The position numbers were made by a program, and so were the translations under genes. From Rhabdothermincola salaria (GTDB lineage Bacteria; Actinomycetota; Acidimicrobiia; Acidimicrobiales; Acidimicrobilacustridaceae): a stretch of DNA of 64,000 nt. Numbering within the stretch: position 1 is the stretch's first letter; each line of letters opens with the position of its first letter. Below, one piece after another: positions 45,183 to 53,378 of this stretch. The stretch lies in the NCBI RefSeq assembly GCF_021246445.1, contig NZ_JAJQXW010000001.1, forward strand, positions 1,444,168 through 1,508,167, written 5' to 3'. The notes below the pieces were generated by a model. It made no database searches. It was not told the DNA's origin and was given only the letters and a program-made list of their open reading frames with translations.

Positions 45183-46913
45183 CAACGACCCCACCGGCGA
45201 CCCCGACGGCACCACCACCGTGCGACACCCCAACAACGAGTTGCCACCCGACCCCACGTTGATCGCGTACGCACACACCTGGTGAGAACCACCCGACGCC
45301 GGCACCGATGCCGAGAACCCGTGCGCCGACCCGTATCCCGGGAAGTCGTTGCCCACCTCGCTGCGCGGGCGATCCGCCGTCAGCACATGACCCACTCCAT
45401 CCACGTAGACGTGGATGTCGAGCGGGTTCGCGGTCGCAGGATCCAACGCCCAGCCCGACAGCGAAACCGACCGCGGACCGGTCTCCACCCGATCGAGCAA
45501 TCCGATCGGGGAGACGGTGAGGGTGTTGTTCCACGCCAGCACCTTGTCGACGTGCAGGAACCGTTGCCCCTGGCTGGTGCACTCCCCGTTGCCGTCGCAG
45601 TTCGAGTTGCTGGGGTAAGCCGAGTAGGGCGGGTTCCATGCGTGGTACGCCATGCGCAGCTGACCGTCGGCATCGACGAAGAGGCTCCCCCCGCCTGCAC
45701 CGTTGCGCTCGTCGTCGTTGGGCACCAACGGGGTGTCACGAGTGCGGACACACGGCCCGGACGGGCCGTCGCAGCGAGCGACACCCATGGCGTAGTTCGA
45801 CGACGCCCAGTCGTTGCCCGAGTAGAGGAGCCAGTAGGTGCCGCCATGGTGCACCATCGAGGGGTTCTCGATGATGGGTCCCTCCCACGGCAGCGCGGTC
45901 TCGAGGAGCAGGGCGGGCCGGGAGGTGGCGAACCCCGTGCCGGTGCTGTTCAGGCGCTGGGACCAGATGCGGGTCTGGCGCCAACCCGTGGGGCTGTTGC
46001 CCCCTTCGGACTTCCAGACGAGGTGGGCACGACCACTCTCGTCCCGGAAGACCTCGGGATCGATGCTGCCCGCGTGGTCGTCGTCGCACACCAGCGGCCG
46101 CGACGCCGTGTCACGGAAGGGACCCTCGGGCGAGGGCCCCGGCGCCGCCGAGATGCACCGACGACCCGGCGTCGAGGTCTCCCACGAGGTGTACGCCACC
46201 CAGGAGTCGCCGAACCGGGCGACACCTGGACCCCACTGGGCCTTGCCCGAGAAGTGCTGTGCTCCACCGAGCGACCACGACGGGGGCACCACGACGGCAT
46301 CGTTGAAATACGGGTCGCCGTTCCACTCGTTCGGATCGTGGGCGTCGCGCGCGTACCAGTTCTCCAGGTCGTCGGACCACATGGCCGGAAGGGTCGGTCC
46401 GCCGGTCGAGGTCGAGTACGCCCAGTACCGGTCGCCGTGGCGGACCACGGTGGGATCGGGGAAGTTCTGGTCGTAGAGCTGCCCCGGCTCGAACCAGGGC
46501 GCGCCGACGTACTGGGGATCGAACGCGCTCGAGGCCATGGGGTCCATGGCCGCCGGCGCCGATCCGGTGCCGGCCGTGGGCTCATCGTCGGTCGGACCCG
46601 GCTGGGGCGAGCTCGACGGGCTCGTGGCGGGCTCGGAGGGGTCCGGTCCTCCCGGGGCCGTCGGCTCGGGATCAGGGGCCTGCTCTGGGCCCGGGGTCGG
46701 CTCCGACGCGTCGGGATCCGGGGTCGGCTCAGGACCCGGTGCCGGTTCGGAGCCGGGTGCCGGCTCCGACGGTGCCTCAGGGGAGGTCGTCGTCGAGGAG
46801 GCCGACGGATCGACCGATCCCTCGGCCGCCGCGTTGCGCACGAGCGGGCTCAGGGTGACCAGGAGCGCCATGACGAGCGCAAGCGCGCCTACCCCACGAG
46901 CCGACCGAACCAT
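44283..46913 (-). CDS. secreted GH43-like glycosidase with four C-terminal 104-residue repeats
   Basis: 876 residues. Signal peptide (about 1-32), a long Pro/Glu/Ser linker (33-120), a five-bladed-propeller catalytic domain (about 125-455) and four tandem 104-residue repeats (about 461-876). GH43 features: NFPDPTVVRHGDRYWAY with the base Asp, AGSIDPEVFRDESGRAHLVW with the second Asp, and WEGPIIENPSMVHHGG with the acid Glu. It probably cleaves arabinose- or xylose-containing polysaccharide outside the cell. ATG 46913 has GGAGGT 8 nt upstream, and TAGAAT at 46967-46972 is the likely -10. Confidence 0.82.
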   Translation of the reverse strand: MVRSARGVGALALVMALLVTLSPLVRNAAAEGSVDPSASSTTTSPEAPSEPAPGSEPAPGPEPTPDPDASEPTPGPEQAPDPEPTAPGGPDPSEPATSPSSSPQPGPTDDEPTAGTGSAPAAMDPMASSAFDPQYVGAPWFEPGQLYDQNFPDPTVVRHGDRYWAYSTSTGGPTLPAMWSDDLENWYARDAHDPNEWNGDPYFNDAVVVPPSWSLGGAQHFSGKAQWGPGVARFGDSWVAYTSWETSTPGRRCISAAPGPSPEGPFRDTASRPLVCDDDHAGSIDPEVFRDESGRAHLVWKSEGGNSPTGWRQTRIWSQRLNSTGTGFATSRPALLLETALPWEGPIIENPSMVHHGGTYWLLYSGNDWASSNYAMGVARCDGPSGPCVRTRDTPLVPNDDERNGAGGGSLFVDADGQLRMAYHAWNPPYSAYPSNSNCDGNGECTSQGQRFLHVDKVLAWNNTLTVSPIGLLDRVETGPRSVSLSGWALDPATANPLDIHVYVDGVGHVLTADRPRSEVGNDFPGYGSAHGFSASVPASGGSHQVCAYAINVGSGGNSLLGCRTVVVPSGSPVGSLDVVSGGPGSVRVAGWAVDPDTAASIDVHVYVDGRGYPLRADRSRSDVGAAFPGYGSAHGFSVSVPASGGSHQVCAYAINVGSGGNSLLGCRTVVVPSGSPFGSLDVVSAGPGSVRVAGWALDPDTAASIPVHVYVGGRGTALTADRTRSDVGAAYPGYGSAHGFSRTLSASPGAQRVCAYAINVGRGSTTLLGCRTVVVPSGSPFGSLDVVTRSGSEVRVAGWALDPDTAAPIDVHVYVGGSGFALTADRSRPDVGAAFPGYGSAHGFSRTLAIDGRGLPVCVYAINTGRGANSLIGCR

Positions 46914-46966
46914 CGCCACCCACCTCCGACCCGTCCACGCATGGGCCCACGCCGCCGAAGTGGCGA

Positions 46967-46972
46967 ATTCTA
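46967..46972 (-). promoter_or_regulatory. -10 element (TAGAAT) of the GH43-like gene
   Basis: TAGAAT on the minus strand, about 53 nt before ATG 46913; a leader of about 46 nt with GGAGGT is predicted. Confidence 0.45.
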
Positions 46973-47002
46973 GCGGGACGGGACCGTCCGGTGTCGTCGC
47001 CC

Positions 47003-47948
47003 CGTCCTCGGGTGGTGGTGCCGGGTGACCCGAACGACGTCACCGCGCTCAGCGGCAGCCGATCAAGGAGTTGGCGCCACGACCGGTGTTGATCGCATAC
47101 ACGCACACCGGCAGACCACGCCCATCGATCGCCAACGTCCGCGAGAACCCGTGCGCCGACCCATACCCCGGGAACGCCGCACCCACATCAGGCCGCGACC
47201 GATCCGCCGTCAACGCGAACCCGCTGCCCCCCACGTACACGTGCACATCGATCGGCGCCGCCGTATCCGGATCCAACGCCCAACCAGCCACCCTCACCTC
47301 GGACCCCGAACGCGTCACCACATCGAGCGAACCGAACGGCGACCCCGACGGCACCACCACCGTGCGACACCCCAACAAGGTGGTCGAACCACGACCCACG
47401 TTGATCGCGTACGCACACACCCGCTGAGCCCCCGGCGACGCCGACAACGTCCGCGAGAACCCGTGCGCCGACCCATACCCCGGATACGCCGCCCCCACAT
47501 CGCTACGCGTGCGATCCGCGGTCAACGCCGTCCCCCGACCCCCCACGTACACATGCACCGGAATCGACGCCGCCGTATCCGGATCCAACGCCCAACCAGC
47601 CACCCTCACCGACCCCGGACCCGCCGACACCACATCGAGCGAACCGAACGGCGACCCCGACGGCACCACCACCGTGCGACACCCCAACAACGAGTTCCCA
47701 CCCGACCCCACGTTGATCGCGTACGCACACACCTGGTGAGAACCACCCGACGCCGGCACCGACACCGAGAACCCGTGCGCCGACCCATACCCCGGGAACG
47801 CCGCACCCACATCCGACCGCGACCGATCCGCTCGCAGGGGGTACCCCCTTCCGTCCACGTACACGTGCACGTCGATCGACGCCGCCGTATCCGGATCCAA
47901 CGCCCAACCAGCCACCCTCACCGACCCCGGACCCCCCGACACCACATC
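47003..47948. repeat. copy 2 of the 946-bp direct duplication
   Basis: Matches 44237-45182. It encodes the last three repeats of the subtilase and the same 46-bp 3' flank. The identity extends past the stop codon, so it is DNA duplication or gene conversion, not protein convergence. Confidence 0.9.
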
Positions 47949-49619
47949 GAGCGAACCGAACGGCGACCCCGACGGGAGCCCGGACGGGATGACGACGGAC
48001 GACCGCGTCGACGGGGCGCTCGTACCGTTGGAGCTGTTGGCGACGGCGGTGAAGGTGTACGCGACGCCGTTGCTGAGGCCGGTGACGGTGCAGCTCGTCC
48101 CGGAGGACGTGCACGTCGCACCGCCGGGACTGGCCGTGACGACCACATCGGTCACCGGTTCGCTGCCCGCGAACGACGGCGGGAGCCAGGAGACGGACGC
48201 GACGCCGAAGCCCCCGGTGGCGGTCACCGCCCGAGGAGGCGAGGGGACTCCGAGGAGCGCGGCGTCGAGCTGGATCCGGGGGAGCCCGGTCGACGAGAAC
48301 GACGTCGCCACGAGGCTCCCTGTAGTGCGCAGGCGGTCGACGACGTCATCGAGGGCGACGAGAGGATCGGCCTGGCGGAGCAGGGCGACGGCCCCGCTCA
48401 CCATCGGGGTCGCCATCGACGTCCCACTCATCAACGTGAAGCCCGCCACGGGCCAGGACGAGTCGATGGACTGCCCCGGCGCCAGGAGCGTGGTGAGGGT
48501 CGACGCGTTGGAGAAGGAGGCCAGCGCGCCCGAGGTCGACGTCGCCCCGACGCTGACGACCCCGGAGATGCAGGCAGGCTCGGCCATCATGCCGGTGGCC
48601 CCCTGGTTCCCGCTGGCGACGACCGTCGCCACCCCCACGCTGCGGAGCCGATCCACCTGCGTCTTGGTGGCCGACTTGGCCGCATCGCAGTACCCGCTGT
48701 GGAGCTTGTCGGTCCCCAGGCTCAGGTTCACCGCGTCGAGCTCGGCGAACCCGTCGATGCCGGCGTCCTTCTGCTCGTACAACCACTGCATCGCCTCGTT
48801 CAGGTCGGAGTCGTAGGCGAACAGGCACGGCGGGGTGCTGAGACACACTGCGGACGTCAGGCCCTGGGTGAAGACCTGCACCGCGATCACCGAGGCTCCC
48901 GACGCCACCCCGACCCGCTCGGCCGACGGCGACGACGGCCCGCCGACCGCGATGCCGGTCACGTGGGTCCCGTGGCCGCACGCATGCGCGGGGGCCGTGC
49001 AGGGGGAGGCGCTGCCGGGGCCCGTGGAATGGGTGGGGTCCTCTCCCGAGCACAAGCCGGCCATCCCCGACCTCGGCGAGCCGGCGAGGGACCAGCAGGC
49101 CTCGGCGACGACCTTGCCGGCCAGATAAGGGTGGTCCGCCTGCACCCCGGTGTCGAGCACGGCGATCGTGCGACCGGCCCCCGTGCCGCCGGCGGCGAGG
49201 GTGGCCGGCACGCCGATGGACTCCGCCCACGCGCCGGCCGTGACGTAGTTGCGTGCGTTGGGGATGATCTCCTCGACGAAGGGCGACTCCCGCAGCTCGG
49301 CGAGCTCGGCGGCGTCGACCGTCATCGCCACCTGGGGGGCTCGGCCGGCGCTGCGCACCTCGGCCGGTGACGCCGACGGCACGTCGGCCAGCACCTCGTC
49401 GACGACCTCTTCGCCCGGTCGATCGGTCACCACGATGACCTCTGCTTCGCCCGTGGTCGCCACCTCCTCGAGCGCGGCAGGAGCGACCGGCGCAGGAGGC
49501 GAGATCGGCTCCGGCTGGTCTTGGGCCTCGGCCGCACCGATGAGAGGTCCTCCCACGGCCATGACGACCGCCACCACGACGACGCAGAAGCGACGAGCCG
49601 CAGGGGACGTGAGGTTCAC
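47049..49619 (-). CDS. secreted S8 subtilisin-like protease with FN3 domain and three 104-residue repeats
   Basis: 856 residues. Signal peptide (1-32), I9-like propeptide (about 58-125), subtilase domain with the triad Asp156 (VLDTG), His216 (HGTHV), Ser401 (GTSMATP) and oxyanion Asn near 338 (SGNQG), an FN3-like domain (about 455-545), then three tandem 104-residue repeats to the end. It is an extracellular endopeptidase. GTG 49619 follows TAAGGT by 6 nt (leaderless). The repeats are nearly identical to those of the GH43-like neighbour, which suggests the two proteins are held at the same surface site. Confidence 0.9.
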   Translation of the reverse strand: MNLTSPAARRFCVVVVAVVMAVGGPLIGAAEAQDQPEPISPPAPVAPAALEEVATTGEAEVIVVTDRPGEEVVDEVLADVPSASPAEVRSAGRAPQVAMTVDAAELAELRESPFVEEIIPNARNYVTAGAWAESIGVPATLAAGGTGAGRTIAVLDTGVQADHPYLAGKVVAEACWSLAGSPRSGMAGLCSGEDPTHSTGPGSASPCTAPAHACGHGTHVTGIAVGGPSSPSAERVGVASGASVIAVQVFTQGLTSAVCLSTPPCLFAYDSDLNEAMQWLYEQKDAGIDGFAELDAVNLSLGTDKLHSGYCDAAKSATKTQVDRLRSVGVATVVASGNQGATGMMAEPACISGVVSVGATSTSGALASFSNASTLTTLLAPGQSIDSSWPVAGFTLMSGTSMATPMVSGAVALLRQADPLVALDDVVDRLRTTGSLVATSFSSTGLPRIQLDAALLGVPSPPRAVTATGGFGVASVSWLPPSFAGSEPVTDVVVTASPGGATCTSSGTSCTVTGLSNGVAYTFTAVANSSNGTSAPSTRSSVVIPSGLPSGSPFGSLDVVSGGPGSVRVAGWALDPDTAASIDVHVYVDGRGYPLRADRSRSDVGAAFPGYGSAHGFSVSVPASGGSHQVCAYAINVGSGGNSLLGCRTVVVPSGSPFGSLDVVSAGPGSVRVAGWALDPDTAASIPVHVYVGGRGTALTADRTRSDVGAAYPGYGSAHGFSRTLSASPGAQRVCAYAINVGRGSTTLLGCRTVVVPSGSPFGSLDVVTRSGSEVRVAGWALDPDTAAPIDVHVYVGGSGFALTADRSRPDVGAAFPGYGSAHGFSRTLAIDGRGLPVCVYAINTGRGANSLIGCR

Positions 49620-49625
49620 CGCCGG

Positions 49626-49631
49626 ACCTTA
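49626..49631 (-). promoter_or_regulatory. -10 element (TAAGGT) of the subtilase gene
   Basis: Minus-strand TAAGGT ends 6 nt before GTG 49619; leaderless pattern. Confidence 0.5.
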
Positions 49632-49693
49632 TCCCGCTCGACCTCGACACTGACGTAGGCCTGGTTCGACTCCGTGCTGCCCCCGGCCGCAAG

Positions 49694-50236
49694 ATGGAGG
49701 TCGTGATCGTCCGGACCTCTGAGCCCGTCCGGGTCGCCGTGTTGGCCGACACCCACCTGCGAGGCTCCGTGGAACGTCTGCCCGTGGTGGTGCGTCGCGA
49801 GCTCGAGGCCGCCGACGTGGTGCTCCACGCCGGCGACGTGCTCGACCGCGGGGCCCTCGTCGACCTGACCCGCCTGGTGGGTGACCGCCCGCTGCACGTC
49901 GTGTTGGGCAACAACGACCACGAGCTGGTCGGGATGCTCCCGGATCGCCTCGAGGTCTCCATCGCCGGTGTGCAGGTGGCCATGGTGCACGACACCGGGG
50001 CCCGAGCCGGTCGGGAGAGCCGGATGCGCCGCTGGTTCCCGACCGCCGATGTGGTGGTGTTCGGCCACAGCCACGAACCGTGGAACGCCGAGGGCCGTGA
50101 CAGCCAACTGCTGTTCAACCCGGGGTCGGCGGTCCAGCGCCGCCGCCAACCTCACCGGACCATGGGCGTGCTGGTCCTGGGAGACGGCGAGATCGTCGAG
50201 CACCGCACGGTCGTCGTCGACGACGAGGACGAGTAG
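49694..50236 (+). CDS. metallophosphoesterase, YfcE/MJ0936 family
   Basis: 180 residues. The five calcineurin-type blocks are present in order: LADTHLRG, HAGDVLD, LGNNDHEL, MVHDTG and FGHSHEP, all ligating two metals. This single-domain form hydrolyses phosphodiesters such as cyclic nucleotides or p-nitrophenyl phosphodiesters. The natural substrate is unknown. ATG 49694 is used; a GTG three codons in is possible. Divergent from the subtilase. Confidence 0.88.
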   Translation: MEVVIVRTSEPVRVAVLADTHLRGSVERLPVVVRRELEAADVVLHAGDVLDRGALVDLTRLVGDRPLHVVLGNNDHELVGMLPDRLEVSIAGVQVAMVHDTGARAGRESRMRRWFPTADVVVFGHSHEPWNAEGRDSQLLFNPGSAVQRRRQPHRTMGVLVLGDGEIVEHRTVVVDDEDE

Positions 50237-50260
50237 GCCGGCACCCTCCGACGATGCCAC

Positions 50261-50797
50261 TCAGGCCCCGGCGGGCTCGGTGTCGGGATGCAGGGCGTCG
50301 AGGAGGAACTTCAGATGGCCGGCGATGCGAGGTGACTCGAACTCCCAGCGCACTCCCGTGTCCTGGTCCTCCAGCTCGAAGGTGCGCACCCCCACCCTCG
50401 AGTGCACGGTGACGGCGATGCGATCACGGTCGTAGGCGAAGAGCTGCTCACCGGGCTCGCGACGACCGACGTGGGGCTTGATCCGCCAACCGTAGAGACG
50501 GGTCTTCGACGCCGCCACCAGGCTCTCCCAGGGCACGATGCGCACCTCGCCGCCGGTCTCGCTGACTACGTGTCCGTCGTGGTGCTTCTCGGCGGCGTAG
50601 CCGGCGGCCCCACCGGCCAGACCGAGTGCGGCGCCGAACAAGCCGTCGCCGGCGATGTTGCCCAGCGAGGTGCCGACCGCCGAGCCGCCCGTGACCCCAC
50701 CCGAGGTGCCTCGGGGCTGGAACCAGGCGGCGGCCACGATGGTGTCGCCGTCTCCGACGACGGCCTGGGCCCGGTCGATCAAGTCCTGCTCGCTCAT
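50261..50797 (-). CDS. hypothetical protein with glycine-rich segment
   Basis: 178 residues, no family recognised. An N-terminal helix, a Gly/Ala-rich hydrophobic stretch (about 31-70, GGVTGGSAVGTSLGNIAGDG and beyond) that could insert in a membrane, then a beta-rich domain with RIAVTVHSRVGVRTFELEDQ. ATG 50797 has GGAG upstream. The reading frame continues upstream through a (GGT)7 tract as a His run, which is probably not translated. Convergent with the metallophosphoesterase. Confidence 0.6.
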   Translation of the reverse strand: MSEQDLIDRAQAVVGDGDTIVAAAWFQPRGTSGGVTGGSAVGTSLGNIAGDGLFGAALGLAGGAAGYAAEKHHDGHVVSETGGEVRIVPWESLVAASKTRLYGWRIKPHVGRREPGEQLFAYDRDRIAVTVHSRVGVRTFELEDQDTGVRWEFESPRIAGHLKFLLDALHPDTEPAGA

Positions 50798-50817
50798 GTC
50801 GGTCTCCGAGGTAGGTG

Positions 50818-50838
50818 GGTGGTGGTGGTGGTGGTGGT
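50818..50838 (+). repeat. (GGT)7 microsatellite
   Basis: Seven perfect GGT triplets just upstream of the gene starting at 50797; on the minus strand it reads as a CAC run. It could vary the spacing between promoter and gene. Confidence 0.7.
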
Positions 50839-50906
50839 GAGAGCCCCCTTGTCTTCGGCTCCGACCGGCACCTCCTGAACCCCTTTCCCGGGCCGACCGG
50901 GCGACC

Positions 50907-52475
50907 TCAGTCGTAGACCGCCTCCAGCCACCAGCGGCCGCCCTCCACGTACACGAGCACGGCCCGACCGTCGACCAGGGCCAGCTGGAGACGGGCCCGC
51001 CGTCGTCGCTCCGGGCCGTCCCACCACCGTTCGTCGGCCGGCCACGGGCCCGCCCACGCCAGAACCCGGTGGGCGGGCCCGCCGTCGAGCACCACCTCGA
51101 CCGGCGCCCCGCTGATGCCCCCCCGACCGTCGACGACGACGACGACGCCGTCGCCGTCGCGCACCTCGACCGGCGCCGGATCGGGCGGTACCAGCGCCGG
51201 GGAGGGAGCCGGCACCTGCCCCGGCCAGGGCGCCTCGGCGGCCGGTGTCGGACCTCGAGGCCCGGTGAGCTCGACGGCGGCGGCGGGGACCCGCACCACC
51301 CGTTCGCCCGGTCCCCGTCCGCCGCGGGGTTCGGGCACGGTGACGGCATCGGGCCCCAGCAGGCCCTGCACCCGGGCCAGGCCGCGCCGGGCCCGTTCGG
51401 AGGCACCCGACTCCCCACCCCAGAAGCCCAGCTGGCGACCGGTGGCGGCCACCACCTCCTCGGGGGTGAGGACCAGGCGGACCACTCCCCCGGTGGGCCG
51501 GTGGGCCCGAGGACCGTTCAACCACCCGTCGAGCTGCCACCGCACCCGATCGGCCACCGCCCCGGGCCCCAGCGCGCCTTCGTGGCGCCACACCCGTTCG
51601 TGGACCTCGCCCTGGTCGGTCTCGGCGCTCACCAGCACCCGGGTGCAGGCCAGCCCGTCGGTGTCGAGACGGGCGTGGAGCTCGTCGGCCAGCCCCTTGG
51701 CCACGAAGGCCACCACGTCGACGCGCTCGGCCGGAGGATCGAGGTCGGCGGCCACCTCGAGGTGGCGCGGCGGCGGACCGGTGGCGGGCGGGTGCTCGTC
51801 GAGACCACGGGCCAGACGGTGAGCGCCCCGACCGTCGGCGCCGAAGCGGGCGACCACGTCGCCGGCGTCGAGGGCCGCGAACGCACCGAGGGTGCGCAGG
51901 CCGAGCCGCACCAACACGTCGACCAGATCGGGCTGGTCGAGCGTGGTCACCGGGCGGGGGGCCAGGAACGCCGGGGTGCCCCCGGGTGCCACCACCTGGG
52001 AGCCCGGGACTGCGGCGCGTGCCGCCAGGCCGGCTGCGAAGGCGCCATCGGCCACACCCACGCCGGCGTGCCCCTCCCATCCCCGTTCGGAGAGCACCTC
52101 GTCGACGGTGGTGAACACGGCTGTCGCCAGCGCGGTGTCCCCACCGAAGTAGCGCGCCGGACCACGGGTGGGGAAGGTGACCACGCCCGGCCCGGACAGC
52201 TCGAGGCGAGGCGTGTAGCGCTCGAGGGCGGCGGCCACCCCGGCGAAGGCCCGGGCGTCACGGGCCTCGTCGTGCTCGTGCACGACCAGGTCGGGGCAGC
52301 GCCCCTGGGCCTCACGACGACGTTGGCCGGCCGCCACCCCCTCGGCCCGCGCCGCCGGCGTGGCGGCTCGGACCCGGTTGGCCCGCACCACCACCGCCGG
52401 TTCGTCCGGGCCGGCTCCCGCGGCCGCCACCGGCCAGTCCGGGCACCAGACCACCAGCGCCCGCACCGCACTCAC
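50907..52475 (-). CDS. imuB: ImuB, catalytically inactive Y-family polymerase of the mutasome
   Basis: 522 residues. The start is GTG 52475, giving MSAVRALVVWCPDWPV, the usual ImuB opening, which lacks the Asp residues of active Y-family polymerases. RYTPRLELSGPGVVTFPTRG and the GVGVADGAFAAGLAAR region are typical. A clamp-binding-like hexapeptide QLGFWG occurs near residue 346. ImuB bridges the beta clamp, ImuA' and DnaE2 in damage-induced mutagenesis. It lies downstream of imuA' through two coupled mini-ORFs, under the LexA box at 53379. Confidence 0.92.
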   Translation of the reverse strand: MSAVRALVVWCPDWPVAAAGAGPDEPAVVVRANRVRAATPAARAEGVAAGQRRREAQGRCPDLVVHEHDEARDARAFAGVAAALERYTPRLELSGPGVVTFPTRGPARYFGGDTALATAVFTTVDEVLSERGWEGHAGVGVADGAFAAGLAARAAVPGSQVVAPGGTPAFLAPRPVTTLDQPDLVDVLVRLGLRTLGAFAALDAGDVVARFGADGRGAHRLARGLDEHPPATGPPPRHLEVAADLDPPAERVDVVAFVAKGLADELHARLDTDGLACTRVLVSAETDQGEVHERVWRHEGALGPGAVADRVRWQLDGWLNGPRAHRPTGGVVRLVLTPEEVVAATGRQLGFWGGESGASERARRGLARVQGLLGPDAVTVPEPRGGRGPGERVVRVPAAAVELTGPRGPTPAAEAPWPGQVPAPSPALVPPDPAPVEVRDGDGVVVVVDGRGGISGAPVEVVLDGGPAHRVLAWAGPWPADERWWDGPERRRRARLQLALVDGRAVLVYVEGGRWWLEAVYD

Positions 52476-52549
52476 GACACCACCCGAAGCCGGGCCCGAA
52501 CCGTCCCCCCACGACCACAGTGGGCCACCAGCGCCCGCACCGCGCTCAC
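52472..52549 (-). CDS. mini-ORF 2, 25 codons, coupled to imuB
   Basis: GTG 52549 to TGA (52472-52474), 25 residues beginning MSAVRALVAHCGRG and ending RLRVVS. The first eight residues equal the ImuB start and the last six equal the ImuA' end. Its stop overlaps the imuB GTG by 4 nt. Identical in sequence to mini-ORF 1. Whether the peptide is made or stable is unknown. Confidence 0.55.
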   Translation of the reverse strand: MSAVRALVAHCGRGGTVRARLRVVS

Positions 52550-52623
52550 GACACCACCCGAAGCCGGGCCCGAACCGTCCCCCCACGACCACAGTGGGCC
52601 ACCAGCGCCCGCACCGCGCTCAC
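52546..52623 (-). CDS. mini-ORF 1, 25 codons, coupled to imuA'
   Basis: GTG 52623 to TGA (52546-52548). Starts inside the stop of imuA' (GTGA overlap) and ends in the GTGA overlap with mini-ORF 2. The chain imuA' - mini-ORF 1 - mini-ORF 2 - imuB keeps a start-stop overlap at every joint. Confidence 0.55.
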   Translation of the reverse strand: MSAVRALVAHCGRGGTVRARLRVVS

Positions 52624-53366
52624 GACACCACCCGAAGCCGTGACGGGGCCGAGGGTTGGAGCCGTTCGGTCGTGCCATCAGCGGGCAACCACACCTCGCC
52701 CCGACGGGGTCGGGCCGCCCGGCCCCGGCCGTCGGCGGTCACCACCACCTGGCGGCGGCGCAGGTGCCCGTGACCCTGCCCCAGGCCCTCCCACCGGACC
52801 TCGGTGACGCCGAGGATCACGTCGCAGGCCCACTCACCCAACATCCTCCGTGACGGTGGCCTCGCCCCCCCGGTTCCGCCGGCACCACCCGACACGAGGG
52901 CACCGGGAGCGACGGGGACCAGCACCGAGCCTCGCTCCCGGGCGCGGGCGGCGAGGCGCCTGGTGTCTCGGGCGGCGAGACGAAGTCGGGCGTCGACCAG
53001 CACCAGGTCGACGGCGCCGATCAACGCCGCCACCGTGGGGGCCCACGTGGCGGGGTCGTGACGGGGCAGCGCCACCAACGCCAGGCGGTCGAGGGCCACC
53101 CCGAGCTCGGCGGCCGCGGCCAGGCCCAGCTCGGGCAGGCCCACCACCGCCGCCCACGACCCGTCTCGTGACGGGCCGGCCACGAGGGTCAGGGCCAGCG
53201 ACGTGGCTCCCGCGCCTCCGGCCACCCCCACCACCGAACCACGGGCGACGGCCCCCTCGGGCAGCAGCGGGGCCAGCGCCTCCACCACGGGCAGGGTCTG
53301 GTGGCGGGCCAGGGTGACCGGGGCGGCCCGGTCGGCGATCTCACGGAGCTCGGCGGGGACAGCCAC
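52620..53366 (-). CDS. imuA': ImuA', RecA-like mutasome protein
   Basis: 248 residues. It starts MAVPAELREIADRAAPVTLA and has the degenerate RecA core: SVVGVAGGAGATSLALTLVA (P-loop-like without a strict GKT), WAAVVGLPELGLAAAAELGV and a VDLVLVDARLRLAARD strand. This is the actinobacterial ImuA' that binds ImuB and DnaE2. GTG 53366 has GATACT 6 nt upstream directly joined to a LexA box. Its last residues, RLRVVS, are repeated in both mini-ORFs. Confidence 0.88.
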   Translation of the reverse strand: MAVPAELREIADRAAPVTLARHQTLPVVEALAPLLPEGAVARGSVVGVAGGAGATSLALTLVAGPSRDGSWAAVVGLPELGLAAAAELGVALDRLALVALPRHDPATWAPTVAALIGAVDLVLVDARLRLAARDTRRLAARARERGSVLVPVAPGALVSGGAGGTGGARPPSRRMLGEWACDVILGVTEVRWEGLGQGHGHLRRRQVVVTADGRGRAARPRRGEVWLPADGTTERLQPSAPSRLRVVS

Positions 53367-53372
53367 CCCGCC

Positions 53373-53378
53373 AGTATC
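53373..53378 (-). promoter_or_regulatory. -10 element (GATACT) of imuA'
   Basis: Minus-strand GATACT ends 6 nt before GTG 53366 and begins immediately after the LexA box. Confidence 0.5.

Larger units (their letters stand above)
52451..52640 (-). repeat. 74-bp tandem repeat spanning the imuA'-imuB junction
   Basis: About 2.6 copies with a period of exactly 74 bp (CCACCAGCGC at 52451, 52525 and 52599 on the plus strand). Each unit contains the imuA' end, the GTGA overlap, the first eight codons of imuB and about 33 bp of other sequence. The two full units are identical; the copy at imuB has AGT for AGC in codon 2. Confidence 0.92.

Noticed and set aside
50798-50860. Run of His codons in frame upstream of the gene at 50261-50797, looking like an affinity tag
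   Set aside because: It arises from a (GGT)7 microsatellite; the ATG at 50797 with GGAG before it is a better start, and no vector sequence is present.
52451-52640. Tandem repeat considered as a CRISPR-like array
   Set aside because: The units abut without unique spacers and there are no cas genes; the repeat is a copied gene junction.
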